DNA of 64,000 nt, from contig LR746272.1 in NCBI GenBank assembly GCA_902729315.2, positions 8,736,327 through 8,800,326 of the forward strand, in the 5' to 3' direction. This document shows, piece after piece, positions 14,080-25,232 of the stretch. Below the pieces are notes generated by a model. That model had not been told where the DNA came from. It worked only from the letters and a program-made list of their open reading frames with translations, and did not search any database. This DNA comes from Spirodela intermedia (Eukaryota; Streptophyta; Magnoliopsida; Alismatales; Araceae). Each line of letters opens with the position of its first letter. The first letter of the stretch is position 1. The position numbers and the translations under genes were made by a program.

Positions 14080-14905
14080 TTCTCCCCCGTGCTGTACAGG
14101 TGAATGTATATAAGCTTTGAACCCCCCCTTGCTCCTGTACTACAAAGTTGTCTCCGTGGGATGCATGAAAGAAAAAGAAAATATAGTATGGAAACCATTT
14201 CTGTCCATCTCTGGTTGCTGGTGACGTGTCATGAAGAAGTACATGGCATTTTGGCAGAAACCATGGTATCCATCTTATAACTTTGGGTTTCATCCCTGTC
14301 ATTTTTTGATTCATTGGTGCCGATGTGGTGGGGTCCCGGAATGGGATCCCCTGTTGCCCTCCCCCTTTTTTGATATATTCCGATAAATTTTATTCCAAGA
14401 AGAAATTCTGGAAATATATCAGGCGCTTTCCTTGTGCTTGCCTTGGCGACGCTACGCTTCTTGGGAGGAGTTGTTTTTCTCTGAAGAATTATTCAAGGGT
14501 TATTAGAAAAAGTGTGCATTTTGGTGCAAAAATATTACCCAATAGTTCAAGATATTTCGAGTGTTATTAGAAAAACCATAGGATTATTACAGCTACTGTG
14601 GGATGATTAGAGAGAGAAAGAGGGAGAGACCCATATGCCTTTTTGTTTGTAGCTTATTATCTGATTGAGAAGAACAAGCCCGAGATTGGAACCCAAAAAC
14701 AGATGTGTTCGTCGATCGAAAGGGGGCACACGTCGATCGGGCATGAAGATTCTCAGAGAGTTGATATCTTTTTTCCTTTTTTTTTTCTTCAGAGACCAAT
14801 CACAGTGGAAGTCAGATCCCAAGAATAATAAGTCCACTCGCTGCTGGAATCCTCCCCGTGGAAGGATCATCCTCTGCTGCTGCGACGAGTTTCCTCCCCT
14901 CGCAA
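14080..14905. other. Convergent 3' spacer
   Basis: Two genes converge here (stops at 14079 plus and 14906 minus). The region should hold both 3' UTRs. I find no further gene, RNA or repeat. Confidence 0.5.
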
Positions 14906-15853
14906 TCAGGGCAGTGGGTTCTTCTCGGTCTTCTTTCCTCCGGTGGAAAGGAAACTCTTGACGGCGTCCCTGGTGTCCTCGAAGTCGCCGGCCACGGCGA
15001 AGAACTCCATCACCCGCCATAGCTCCCGGTCACTGAGATCGTTGAGGAAGGGAGCCACGGGGACTGCGTTCGCCGGCTGCAACGCGTACGAGTTGGGGTT
15101 GTCATCGACGATCACCACCCGACTCAGATCCCTTCCTAGATCCGACAGATCCTTGGTGAGGATGCCCTCAATCTCCGAGCAGGAGTCGCGGTACAGCTTG
15201 TGGGAGATGAACTCGCCATGGGGGTCGAGGCGGTCGAGCACGAGCGAGGCGTACTCCCTCAGGCCGGCGGTGAAGAGGACGATCTCGAAGTGCTTCGCTG
15301 CCTCCGCCAGCAGCTGCTCCACGCCGGGTCGCTTCACCACGTAGAAGGTAAGGATTTGCCCGTCGACAGTGGGGCGCACCACGAAGTCATACTTCTCCAC
15401 CGGCGGGCTGGTCTGGGAGTGAACCAGCGTCTCGTCCAGGTCCAAGAAGAGGGTCCTCCTGCCGGCGCAGGCCGGTGAAGGGAGCGGCCGGCGGATCTGG
15501 AGCTGAGGAGGAGGAGGAGGAGCGGGGCCGTCTTCCCCTCCCTCCGCCGGCGGGAAGGCGGCGGCGTTCAGGAGTACGAAGCCCTGCTTCTTCCGCCGCT
15601 TCTTCTGGGCTCCGGCAGCGGCGGCGGCGGCGCTGCCGCAGGCGCTGAGGGAGACCAGTCGGGTGAAGACCTTGATAAGGCGGCGGCGGCAGCTGCGGAT
15701 GGAGCGATCGATGGAGGCCGCGACGAGGGTGGGCACGGAGGCGATGTCCTTGAGCGGGGAGGACCTGCTGCGGCGGCCATGGAAGCGGGCGGTGGGGCTC
15801 TGCTTGAGGGTCCTCTTGGTGGGGGTCCTCTTAACGATCCTCTGAGAAACCAT
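14906..15853 (-). CDS. SCP/FCP1-like HAD phosphatase (NIF domain)
   Basis: Predicted Mg2+-dependent protein phosphatase of the small CTD-phosphatase group; the substrate is unknown. It is a single exon of 315 residues. The catalytic motif DLDETLV (138-144) has both aspartates (D138 nucleophile, D140 acid/base). Motif FTAGLREY follows at about 194-201, and the acidic motif VVIVDDNPNSY is at 246-256 with D250 and D251. The first 125 residues are basic and alanine/proline-rich, with a KKRRKK run that could direct it to the nucleus. I chose the ATG at 15853 because MVSQ..VKRTPTK resembles plant orthologues; an in-frame ATG at 15913 is possible. It is divergent from sHSP copy 1, and part of its upstream region was copied together with that gene (see findings). 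Confidence 0.9.
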   Translation of the reverse strand: MVSQRIVKRTPTKRTLKQSPTARFHGRRSRSSPLKDIASVPTLVAASIDRSIRSCRRRLIKVFTRLVSLSACGSAAAAAAGAQKKRRKKQGFVLLNAAAFPPAEGGEDGPAPPPPPQLQIRRPLPSPACAGRRTLFLDLDETLVHSQTSPPVEKYDFVVRPTVDGQILTFYVVKRPGVEQLLAEAAKHFEIVLFTAGLREYASLVLDRLDPHGEFISHKLYRDSCSEIEGILTKDLSDLGRDLSRVVIVDDNPNSYALQPANAVPVAPFLNDLSDRELWRVMEFFAVAGDFEDTRDAVKSFLSTGGKKTEKNPLP

Positions 15854-16140
15854 GGCTGGCCGCTGCCGGCGGCGAGGTGGTGGCGGGCGATGGGGGAGTG
15901 TGAGGATGGACATTTGGGGAGGCGGTTTGGGATTTTGAAATCGAGAGCAACGGTCGGGACAGGGAGCGGCGCTACCGCCCGGACCAGTTGTACGTCCGTC
16001 GCCAACGTAACGGACGGCTGACGTGTCTCGAGCCAACTGGGGTCCTCTCCAGGTGGGACCGTCGTGGCTCAACTCGGCCCATTAAGGCCCAATTCTTCGG
16101 CCGAAGAAAAGTGGCTTTCGGTCATACGTGGCCCACCATG

Positions 16141-16778
16141 CCTCACTTCGGGCGTTACTACTGTTCAACTAGGACAACGTTCAAGACCCAATAATTTCAT
16201 GCACAATTTTAAATTTTTTTATCTCGATAAGTTGAAATATTTGGATGCGTAGCTCTGCTTTAATAGATTGCACATTTTTGTGCAGTTAACCATACAAGTC
16301 GCTGCAGCTTTGCGAGTTTAGATCGAGACCGTCTTCGTGTTATGGACCGCTCGAGTAGAGAGTCTGGAGCCGCGGCGGAACGCAGGGGGTTTCTGTCTCG
16401 AGAAGAGTCGCGATCTTTCGGAGAATTCTTTTTGTGCGTCTCGCGAGAAGACCCGAGATCTTCGGCGAGTTTCCGTCTCGAGAAGAACCCAGATCCGTCG
16501 ATGCCTTTGTGAAGTAGAATCTTCTAGAGAGTTCCACCTGGTTTATCATACCTCCGGGTTTTCAAATAAGGCGCGATTATTAGGTAGCATAATTGATTAA
16601 ATAAATGGAATATAACAATCTCAAATATTCTAGACTTTTCCACTCTCCCGCGCTAACCGCCCTATAAATTCATCCATCCCCACTGACAAATCCACAACTA
16701 GACCGAGTGACCAAAGTGATCATCATCTCAATTCCCTTCCCAGCAATCTTCTTGCCTGATTTCTTCGAGCAAAGAGAG
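16141..16778 (+). promoter_or_regulatory. sHSP copy 1 promoter with HSE and TATA box
   Basis: A canonical heat-shock element occupies 16517-16534, with GAA, TTC, GAG and TTC modules spaced every five bases. A TATA box (CCTATAAAT) is at 16663-16668, about 115 bp before the ATG. Between 16380 and 16510 there are many CTCGAGAAG / CTCGCGAGAAG stretches, further imperfect GAA/TTC modules. The segment from 16141 onward is repeated in inverted orientation upstream of copy 2. Confidence 0.8.
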
Positions 16779-17285
16779 ATGTCGTTGATCCCAGCTTTCT
16801 TCGGGAGGCGCAGCACCGACGTCTTCGATCCCTTCTCTCTGGATGTCTGGGACCCCTTTCCTCGGGGATTCCCCTTCGGCAGCGGCGACGGCTCCCTCTC
16901 CCTCTCCCTCCCGCACCGCGGATGGGACTCCGAGACCTCCGCCTTCGCCGCCGCCCGCGTCGACTGGAAGGAGACTCCGGAGGCTCACGTCTTCACGGCC
17001 GACCTCCCGGGGGTGAAGAAGGAAGAGGTGAAGGTGGAGGTGGAGGAGGGCCGCATCCTCCAGATCAGCGGGCAGAGGAGCAAGGAGAAAGAGGAGAAGA
17101 ACGACACGTGGCACCGGGTGGAGAGGAGCAGCGGCGGGTTCCTGAGGCGGTTCCGGCTCCCGGAGAACGCGAAGGTGAATCTGGTGCGGGCGTCTATGGA
17201 GAACGGTGTGCTGACCGTTACCGTCCCCAAGGAGGAGGAACAGGTGAAGAAGCCGGAGGTGAAGTCCATCGAGATCTCCGGCTGA
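16779..17285 (+). CDS. HSP20: Class I small heat-shock protein, copy 1
   Basis: Cytosolic, ATP-independent chaperone that holds unfolding proteins during heat stress. It is intronless, 168 residues, about 19 kDa. The N-terminal arm begins MSLIPAFFG and includes [13 protein letters not shown], diagnostic of plant class I. The alpha-crystallin domain spans about 58-150 ([52 protein letters not shown]). The C-terminal IEI anchor is at 164-166, used for oligomer assembly. An in-frame ATG 72 bp upstream exists, but it lies in the leader and the class I N-terminus fixes the start at 16779. The encoded protein is identical to copy 3, and DNA differences within the coding region are few and silent. 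Its 3' flank (to about 17700) matches that of copy 5. Confidence 0.96.
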   Translation: MSLIPAFFGRRSTDVFDPFSLDVWDPFPRGFPFGSGDGSLSLSLPHRGWDSETSAFAAARVDWKETPEAHVFTADLPGVKKEEVKVEVEEGRILQISGQRSKEKEEKNDTWHRVERSSGGFLRRFRLPENAKVNLVRASMENGVLTVTVPKEEEQVKKPEVKSIEISG

Positions 17286-18114
17286 GTCCCATCTCCTGAT
17301 TGTTGTTCCCTGTTATCTGCTTTTCATCCACCGCCTGAACTTGTCATGTTCTTCCATGTACGTACTCTTGATGTAAATCAATTCGAGCTAATATAGTGAC
17401 AGCGTGCGAGTCTAAAATTTTTCACATCTTGCACTTCGATTCTAAAACCTTCATTTCAATAACAAAGCAACTTGTTCAGGCCAAGTCACACTCCGATGAA
17501 AGCGTCTAACGATTAGGATGTGATGTGAGATTGCCGCTTTCATTTTTTTCGGTGTCTAGGATCAGTATGAGCGAAGGCATTGGAGTGCTGCTAGGCATTT
17601 TTCTGGCCATTCGAAGTTGTTAGTTGATTGTAAAACTAAGGACAACGGCTATGGACCAGGTAGAAGACCGTAGCCTGATATTCCAATATTTTATTTATTT
17701 TTAATTCCATGTAGGTGTCCATACGTTCCTATATGCATAACTTGATGGAGAACAATTGGCGTCCATGTCAACTCTAGATCATCTGATTTTATTTCACTTT
17801 CTATCAAATTACTTATCTGACACCAATGAAATAAACTTTTTCAAATTTGAATCTCCAAACTATTCTTTATCTTCTCATTGATTTGGTAATCACAATAACT
17901 TGGAAAATTTATCCAAAGGTTAAAGATAAACATTACATTGCAAAGAATGGATCAGTCTCGAAAATAGAAAATCAATATTTAAAATCGCATTTGTTATGAC
18001 TTGATAAGCTTGCACTCTATCATATTTTATTTAGAAAGTTTCATTTATTTTTCTCTGATATCTTTATTTTTATCATTAACTTTTGAATCATAGTACTCCT
18101 AAGTAATATTTTAG
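17286..18114. other. 3' flank of sHSP copy 1 and AT-rich spacer
   Basis: From 17286 to about 17700 the sequence is alignable with the 3' flank of sHSP copy 5 (34024-34500), including the shared stretch ACCAGGTAGAAGACCGTAGC. Beyond that I see AT-rich DNA with no gene. Confidence 0.6.
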
Positions 18115-18372
18115 TGTTGGATCCTCGATTTTATTGATTTAGGTGTGAGATCGATTTCATAATTGATCAATAATATAGAAATTTCAATGGATTGGAGGAA
18201 AAAAAACCAGTCGCAAAGGACAAAAGAGAGTAATGGGATAAAACAACCTCAAGTTTCATTGACCTTTACTACCCCCTAAATTGTATCAGATCTTTTCTAA
18301 ATTACCCTTAGAGTTTTACAATATTACTTCCCACAATATGATCACTATTTAGAACTCCAACATTCTCCCTCC
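18115..18372 (-). mobile_element. LTR-like fragment with adjacent polypurine tract
   Basis: A 248-bp segment begins TGTTGG and ends CCAACA (18115-18362), the TG...CA form of an LTR. Next to it at 18363-18372 is TTCTCCCTCC, which on the minus strand reads GGAGGGAGAA directly before the LTR start, as a polypurine tract would. Its right end resembles the segment at 28855-29080. I infer the 3' end of a decayed minus-strand LTR retrotransposon; no coding remnant was recognised. Confidence 0.5.
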
Positions 18373-18739
18373 AGATGAAAATTAATGCTAAAGAAACCTA
18401 GAAGGTAGATTGTAGAGTGGTTGATGTTTCTTCATTAAAAAAATTGATTAAGCAGATTGTTTAAAATATTTATGCTAACAAACCCAAATTGTAGATCGTA
18501 GAGTGGTTGATTATTCTTCTATTAATTTTTTTGACTGGAAGTAGATTTCTTTAAATATCTAATCAGAAGTAGACTGTTTATAATATTTTCTTACTTCTTG
18601 AAGAATTTTACAATTTTTCTTCCCTTGTTGAAGGCCACAAAAAGAGCCCATCGTACTTTTGATAATTGCCTATATTAAGCTTCACCTGTTGCTCAACCTC
18701 TTGAAACTATTGGACCAAGTGAAATACCAAGGGCAGGTG

Positions 18740-19850
18740 AATTCAAGTTAATGAGATATTTACAGATTTTTTTTATTTAAGTCAGACCTATGTGTATGTG
18801 TCACTAGATGTACATCATACAAAGTCAACTACTTTCAATTTCAAATAATAGTTATCTTTAATATTTATTTATAATAGTTCTCTCTAATATTTATTTATTC
18901 ATCTCATGAATACATGTTAATATTTATTGGATAAACAACCTAAACACCTAAAGTTTGTCTCCTTAGACACTCGGCCCCTCTCGGGTCAAATAAGGCTATT
19001 AGACAATCTCCCTTCACTACCCCAGGATGGAGAACAAAAGTAATCGTAATGGTTAAATTGATTGTTTGTTAGAATTAGGTGATGAAAAGAATGTAACATT
19101 CTCATGCATCGTTGATATGTGCAATAGAAAGAAGTTGATTGCAAGTATTAAATCTTCATTACTTCAACTAGTTTTTCTCCATAAGTAAGCTTTCCATCCT
19201 CTCTTGGGTCAAATATGACTATCAATATCTCTTGCCTTCATTGAATACCTAATGGAGAGGTTAAATTGATCGTTTGTTAGAATTAGGTGATGAAAAAAAT
19301 GTAACATATTGCATGAAGTGTTGAATCTTCATGGGTTGATCATTTGTAAGAATTGTGTGATGATAAGAATATAACATATTACGTATAATTATTGAATCTT
19401 CATGTGCTCAACTAGTTTTAGATCCAAAACTCTTTTTCTATAAGCAAGCCTTCGTCATATACCAATTTCTCTATTTTATCATCTCTAATATTCATAATTT
19501 ACATTCAAAATTTGTCAATTGTTAAACCTTCTAATATTTGAATCTCCCTATTATCACAGCCATTTCCATTTGAATTTTAATTGGATTATGGAGCCTTTGT
19601 CATATGCCAATTTCTCTATTCTTTCAGATCTCTAATATTCAAAATTTACATTCAAAACTTGTCATTTTCTAAACCTTCTAGTATTTGAATCTCCCTATTC
19701 TCACAACCATTCATGCTTAAATTTGAAATGGAGTCTATTAAATTAATGAAAAATAGTTAGATGTCTACCTTGAATCCAAATAATTAAGTTACCTTCACCT
19801 TTTGTCCATGTACGTAGTTAATGTGTCATCGTCAATATGACCTCATCAAA
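18740..19850. repeat. Dispersed AT-rich repeat, copy A
   Basis: This stretch shares a series of collinear blocks with 63180-64000, including AAGTTTGTCTCCTTAGA at 18952-18970 and its match near 63487-63507. It contains internal tandem duplication: about 145 bp at 19446-19590 is repeated at 19591-19735, and a TTAGAATTAGGTGATGAAAA block occurs near 19073 and 19276 with a weaker version near 19350. It is probably an old transposable-element remnant of unknown class. Confidence 0.6.
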
Positions 19851-20054
19851 ATTTGAATATCTCATTCTTTTTTTCATTTCCTTGATAACTAAATGTTTGT
19901 AATATATTTAGGGACTTGTCTATCATGATTTTGAAAGATTAAACAGTGCATAATATGATTAGATAATTAAAGATGAGATATTTCACATGATTTGTATTTT
20001 TTTCATAGAAAATCATATACTTATTCTTTCATTTCAAGATAATTCTTCAATTTA

Positions 20055-20544
20055 TATGATTTTATCCTCAAATATTACTAAGGTAGAAAATTACTTAATC
20101 TCAAATATTAACATCTTGACCATTAATGATAAAATCATAAAATCAATCAATAGGATTTATAATATATATTTTTAAATATAGTAAATAATTTAATATATAA
20201 ATGACACATGTGAAGAACTATCCATATTAAATAATCACTTATTAATAATGTTTTATTTATAATTACAAAAAACAAATATATCAACACGCCCATTTTCCAC
20301 CAAACAAGTACCATACCTCAAAGAAGAAAAGTTTATTGAATCAACCTGAACACTCAATAACTGCCGAGATGGCATAGTTGACTCTAAGCTCTTCATGAAA
20401 GTGAAAAAGAGACGTGTTTGCCGCCAAACTACTTTACCTCCAAAGAGAAAAGTCTGTTGAATCAGTGTGAACACCCATCACTACTAAGATGACATAGTTG
20501 ACTTTGAGCTCCTCACGAAAGTGAAAAAGAGGCAAGCTTGCCGA
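20055..20544 (+). repeat. Duplicated spacer block, copy 1, left part
   Basis: Collinear with 27345-27718. Near its right end it holds two tandem units of about 120 bp (about 20300-20417 and 20418-20540), each with GAGAAAAGT and GAAAGTGAAAAAGAG. The block is interrupted at 20544 by a 3.26-kb insertion and resumes at 23802. Confidence 0.75.
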
Positions 20545-23500
20545 TTGATGTGACTTAGTTGTTGTATAGTAAATCACACAAATTTAAAATTTATGAAACT
20601 AGAAAATATGAATTTTTAGATATTTAGAAGTATTTATGAACAAATATATCACTTATAATTCAATAATTTTTTCAAAAATAATAGTAATTTTCTATATCGA
20701 TCACAAAGATGTAATATCTAGTCATTATTCAAAATTTTCCTCAAATAATACTATTTTTTATACATTTTATATTAGGAAATGAAAAGGAAATATATTTAAA
20801 ATTCACGAAAAAGGGAAATAATGGTGCTGACGTCAGGATGACATCAGCACCCGGTGAATGCGAATCGGGTGATTACAGAGTTCCATCTGATGATTCTTAC
20901 GTAAGTGATTACAGACGATTTAATTGATCAAATTAAGATCTGTAAAAGCCAAAAGAATCGTAATTAAATAAAGTATATCTTGGTAAATTTAAATCACACA
21001 AATTATCACTAAATGAAGCGGAAAGTAAGTTGAAAGTAAGAAAACAGAGTTCCGGCGTCGCGACAGTGATGCGTCGACGATGCACCAGAATCTTGAGCAT
21101 TCGGGAGGATAGTCGTGTAGTGTCCACAGCTTCAAAAGCTCTCCTTGGACAAGGATGATGTGGGCAATCTCTAGATCTCCTTGCGAAGTCTAGAGATCAA
21201 TAAAATGGGTCGTCGAATCGTCTCTAGCAGTTGTCACCTAGTAGAGCGGAAAAACAGTGACTTTGCGGCTCTCTAGCGATTGTCACCAAATGGAGATGAG
21301 CTAAATGAAGGTGGGGCGCGTGTTAGGAAGCTTCATCCTTAGGTCTGCACAGCAAGAGGAGGCTCTTCATCGCATCTGGTACGCTCTCAGGAGGTGGCAA
21401 CTCGTTTCCTAGCGGATTGTCCTCTTCTCGACGACGGCTTGTTCGTTGATCAATCGGAGATGCTTTACTTGATGGATTCGTGATCCTTTTATCATGAATC
21501 ATTCAGAAATTTTAGTAACAATGCTCTGCGAATCGCGTTGACGAGATTTTCGCTGATGATCCAACGATTCTTGTTGGTTAATCCTTTACTGGCGATTTGC
21601 AAGAAAGTTACGATAATCAGATAAAAAATATGAGTTTTGACTCTGGGAGGATTCGAACTAGCGCTGGTTGCTCGCCCTTTCTGGGGAAGGTGACGCGGGT
21701 TTAGTCCCACATCACTTGTGCGGTGAAGTGTTTGGTGAATATATAGTAATATTACATTTCTAATCAAGTCCCATTCTCGTGCATGTACGACCACTCCTTG
21801 CTCCATAGTCAATTGGCCACTGGTGGCGTGGAAGGGGGGTGGTACACACGTGCCCCTATCGGTCCAAGCCGCTTGAGCCCCTGCTCGTGGCTACTCCCGA
21901 CTACTTTCAGCCTACTTGTGATCCCGTCTAGTCAACGGGTGATAAGTCTTCATTATCATGAGTTAATAATTAGTAAATAATATAGTTTTAGCCTTAACTC
22001 ATGATAAATAGACTTATATTTGTGTTAAAGTGTGAAAAGTGGTTTTTAATTGATTAACGTAAATTTTTGGGTAATTATGTGATTTTATATGATTTTTACA
22101 GTCTTACTTTTGAGATAAATGAAGGAAAAGAAATTAAAATAAAAATAAGACAAAATGAGGGGGACCCGTCGGCCAGCCAAACCCGCAAGCGGGTCGAAAG
22201 CGCAGTCGAGGAGTAGCCGCGAGCAGGGGTTCGAGCGGTTTGAACCGATGGGGGCACGTGTGCGCCACTCCCCTTCCACGTCACTAGTGGCCAGCCGGCT
22301 GTGGGGCAAGGAGTGGTCGTATACGCACGAGAAAGGGACTTTGCTTAGAAATGTAACATTACTATGTATTCGCCCGAAAATTCGGCGCACAACCGATGTG
22401 GGACTAAACCCGTCACCTTCCTCAGAAGAGGCAGGGGCAACCGGAGCAGGTTCAAATCCTTCCAGAGCCAAAACTCATATTTTTATCTGATTATCGCGAC
22501 TTTCCTGTAATTCGTTGGTGAAGGATTAAGCAACTAGAATCACTGGATCATCGGCGAAAATCTCGTCAACGCGATTCACAGAGCATTGTTACTAAAATTG
22601 TTGAAGGATTCACGATAAAAGGATCGCGAATCCATCGAGTAAATCATCTCCGATTGATCGACGAACAAGCTGTCGTCGGGAAAAGGACGATCCGCCGGGA
22701 GACGAGTCGCCACCTCCTGAGAGCGTACCAGATGCGATGAAGAGCCTCCTCTTGCTGTGCAGACCTGAGGATGAAGCTCCCTGACACACGCCCCACCTCC
22801 ATTTAGCTCCTCTTCGTCGGGTGACAGCCGCCGGAAAGCCGCAAAGTCGTCATTTTTCCGCTCCGTCGAGTGACAGCCACCAGAGACGAGTCGACGACCC
22901 ATTTCATTAATCTCTAGACTTTGCAAGGAGATCTAGAGATTGCCCACGTCGTCTTTGTCTAAAGAGAGCCTTTGAGGCCATAGACACTGCACGACGATCC
23001 TCCCAAACGCTCAGGATTCCGGTGCATCGTCGACGCATCACCGTCGCAACGCTGGAACTCTGTTTTCCTACTTTCAACTTAATTTACACTTCATTTAGTG
23101 ATACTCTGTGTGATTTTAATTTACCAAAATATACTTCATTCAATTACAATTTTTCCGGCTTTTACATATCTTAATTTGATTAATTAAATCATCTGTAATC
23201 ACTTACATAAGAATCACCGAGCGGAACTCTATTTCCACTCGATTCGCATTCGTCGGGTGCTGACGTCATACTGACGTCTGCACCCTTATTTCCTTTTTTC
23301 GTAAATTTTAAATATATTTCCTTTTCATTTCCTAGTATAAAATTCATAGAAAATCGTATTCATTGAGAAAAAAATCTGAATAATTACCAAATATTATATT
23401 ACATCCCTGTGATCGACTTGGAAAATTACTGCTATTTTTAGAAGTTTTATTGAATTATAATTGATATATTTGTTTAAAAATACTTCTAAATATCTGAAAA

Positions 23501-23805
23501 ATCATATTTTCTAGTTTTATAAATTTTAGATTTGTGTGATTTAATATATAATGACTGAGTCACGTCAGTGGGTCCCCCCCATTTTGTTTTATTTTTATTT
23601 CTTTTTCTTTATTTATTTCAAAAGTAAGACTATAAAAATTATATAAATTCGTATAAAATCACATAATTATCCAAAAAATTATGTTAATCAACTAAAAACT
23701 ACTTTTCACACTTTAACACAAATATAAGTCTATTTATCATGATTTAAAACTAAAATTATATTATTTACTAATTATTAACTCATGATAATGAAGACTTATC
23801 ACCGA
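20541..23805. mobile_element. 3.26-kb insertion of inverted repeats with CCGA flanks
   Basis: The insertion occupies 20545-23801 and is flanked by CCGA at 20541-20544 and 23802-23805, consistent with a 4-bp target duplication. The uninterrupted site is visible at about 27716-27722 in the second copy of the surrounding block. Inside, in plus-strand order, are A (20545-21939), M (21940-22165), inverted A (about 22167-23568) and inverted M (about 23570-23801). No transposase, gag or pol frame was seen, so it is non-autonomous. Confidence 0.7.
21940..23801. mobile_element. 1.86-kb element with ~230-bp terminal inverted repeats
   Basis: The left end starts TGATAAGTCTTCATTATCAT and the right end finishes with its reverse complement (GACTTATCA at 23793-23801). 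The inverted repeats extend about 230 bp inwards to an ACAAAATG-G-run-ACCC boundary near 22165 and 23570. The interior is non-coding. It could be a foldback or MITE-like element whose interior was captured. A minority reading is a rearranged LTR element. Confidence 0.6.
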
Positions 23806-24300
23806 CCAAATAAGTATTATATCTCTAAGGAGAAAAGTCAAGTTGAATCAACATGAACACTCATCATTACAAAGATGACCTGGTTGATGTTGACCTCCTC
23901 ATAAAAGTGAAGAAGAGATAGACTTAGAAAAGCTCTAACAAATAATGAATATGATCATCCTTTACAGAAGTTAATCATCATCTTCAATGGTAGCCCCACA
24001 AATCATCATTTGGGGACATTCTCTAGTGTGGTTGAAAAATATGACTAGGATAGAGAAGCAAAGGCACAAAAGGTTCTACCACCTGAAGCAATGCTCCTTG
24101 CTGATACCAATGGAGGAGCAAAAACCGTCATGCCACACACAAGGATAGATGCTGAAGTTTGGTCCTATCCCCATTGGGTGTCGAGAGCATCTGGGAGAGA
24201 GAGTCAGATCTCGACACGAAATGAAACCCTAGAGGGACAAGAACCATAGGAAGTGAGAAAAAATAGTGAGTGAAGCTCTAGAGTATACACGAGTTCAGAT
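23802..24300 (+). repeat. Duplicated spacer block, copy 1, right part
   Basis: Collinear with 27719-28200. Shared landmarks include AGCCCCACAAATCATCATTT and GGTTCTACCACCTGAAGCAA. It begins with a third ~120-bp unit of the small tandem repeat described for the left part. No coding potential was recognised. Confidence 0.75.
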
Positions 24301-24329
24301 TGGGAATCAACACGAGTTAGTTATTAAGT

Positions 24330-24725
24330 AGTTCAGAGGCCCATATGATTTGATGATTTTATTTCATGGATTCTATATATTTTTATTCCAGTGTTAATGA
24401 AATATATATCTGAATTTAGTCAAAGAAATGTCCAAATAACGTGCCTGAAAAGGGTCCATCTTACAACAAGACCAAACAACATATGTCATTATCAATAGCG
24501 CTCATGAGGCGCTTATCCTGGGACGTTCTTGCTGAACAAGTTGCTTTGTTATTGAAATGAAGGCTTTAGAATCGAGGTGCAAGATGTGAAAATTTTTAGA
24601 CTCGCACGCTGTCACTATACTAGCTCGAATTGATTTACATCAAGAGTGCGTACATGGAAGAACATGACAAGTTCAGGCGGTGGATGAAAAGCAGATAACA
24701 GGGAACAACAATCAGGAGATGGGAC
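24330..24725 (-). repeat. 3' flank of sHSP copy 2, shared with copies 3 and 4
   Basis: Downstream of copy 2 the sequence matches the 3' flank of copy 4 (about 31990-32455) and, in part, that of copy 3 (26737-26990). All three contain a CATATGTCATT..TAGCGCTCATGA landmark. The homology therefore reaches several hundred bases past the coding sequence. Confidence 0.75.
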
Positions 24726-25232
24726 TCAGCCGGAGATCTCGATGGACTTCACCTCCGGCTTCTTCACCTGTTCCTCCTCCTTGGGGACGGTGACGGTCAG
24801 CACACCGTTCTCCATAGACGCCCGCACCAGATTCACCTTCGCGTTCTCCGGGAGCCGGAACCGCCTCAGGAACCCGCCGCCGCTCCTCTCCACCCGGTGC
24901 CACGTGTCGTTCTTCTCCTCTTTCTCCTTGCTCCTCTGCCCGCTGATCTGGAGGATGCGGCCTTCCTCCACCTCCACCTTCACCTCTTCCTTCTTCACCC
25001 CCGGGAGGTCGGCCGTGAAAACGTGAGCCTCCGGAGTCTCCTTCCAGTTGACGCGGGCGGCGGCGAAGGCGGAGGTCTCGGAGTCCCATCCGCCGCGCGG
25101 GAGGGAGAGGGAGAGGGAGCCGTCGCCGCTGCCGAAGGGGAACCCCCGAGGAAAGGGGTCCCATACATCCAGAGAGAAGGGATCGAACACGTCGGTGCTC
25201 GGCCTCCCGAAGAAAGCTGGGATCAACGACAT
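24726..25232 (-). CDS. HSP20: Class I small heat-shock protein, copy 2
   Basis: Intact intronless 168-residue class I sHSP with the same domain plan as copy 1: N-terminal arm, alpha-crystallin domain, C-terminal IEI. It is the most divergent of the five at protein level. It has RPST instead of RRST near residue 11, PRGG instead of PHRG, VNWKE instead of VDWKE before the alpha-crystallin domain, and RSGGGF instead of RSSGGF within it. None of these removes a conserved structural residue that I know of. It is head-to-head with copy 3 across 997 bp and convergent with copy 1. Confidence 0.96.
   Translation of the reverse strand: MSLIPAFFGRPSTDVFDPFSLDVWDPFPRGFPFGSGDGSLSLSLPRGGWDSETSAFAAARVNWKETPEAHVFTADLPGVKKEEVKVEVEEGRILQISGQRSKEKEEKNDTWHRVERSGGGFLRRFRLPENAKVNLVRASMENGVLTVTVPKEEEQVKKPEVKSIEISG

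Noticed and set aside
14643-15478. Several plus-strand frames opposite the phosphatase
   Set aside because: Shadows of the GC-rich phosphatase coding strand, which has clear catalytic motifs.
15854-15913. Alternative upstream start for the phosphatase at 15913
   Set aside because: Would add 20 proline/arginine-rich residues. The MVSQ..VKRTPTK start fits plant relatives better, though I cannot exclude the longer form.
16728-17114. Long open frames antisense and out of frame to each sHSP gene (94, 128 and 125-150 codons), conserved in all five copies
   Set aside because: They follow from GC-rich third positions and from the near identity of the copies. Their products are low-complexity and resemble no family.
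20825-20850. TGACGTCA-type palindromes as possible bZIP sites
   Set aside because: They lie inside the transposable-element arms, far from any gene start, so I do not call them regulatory.
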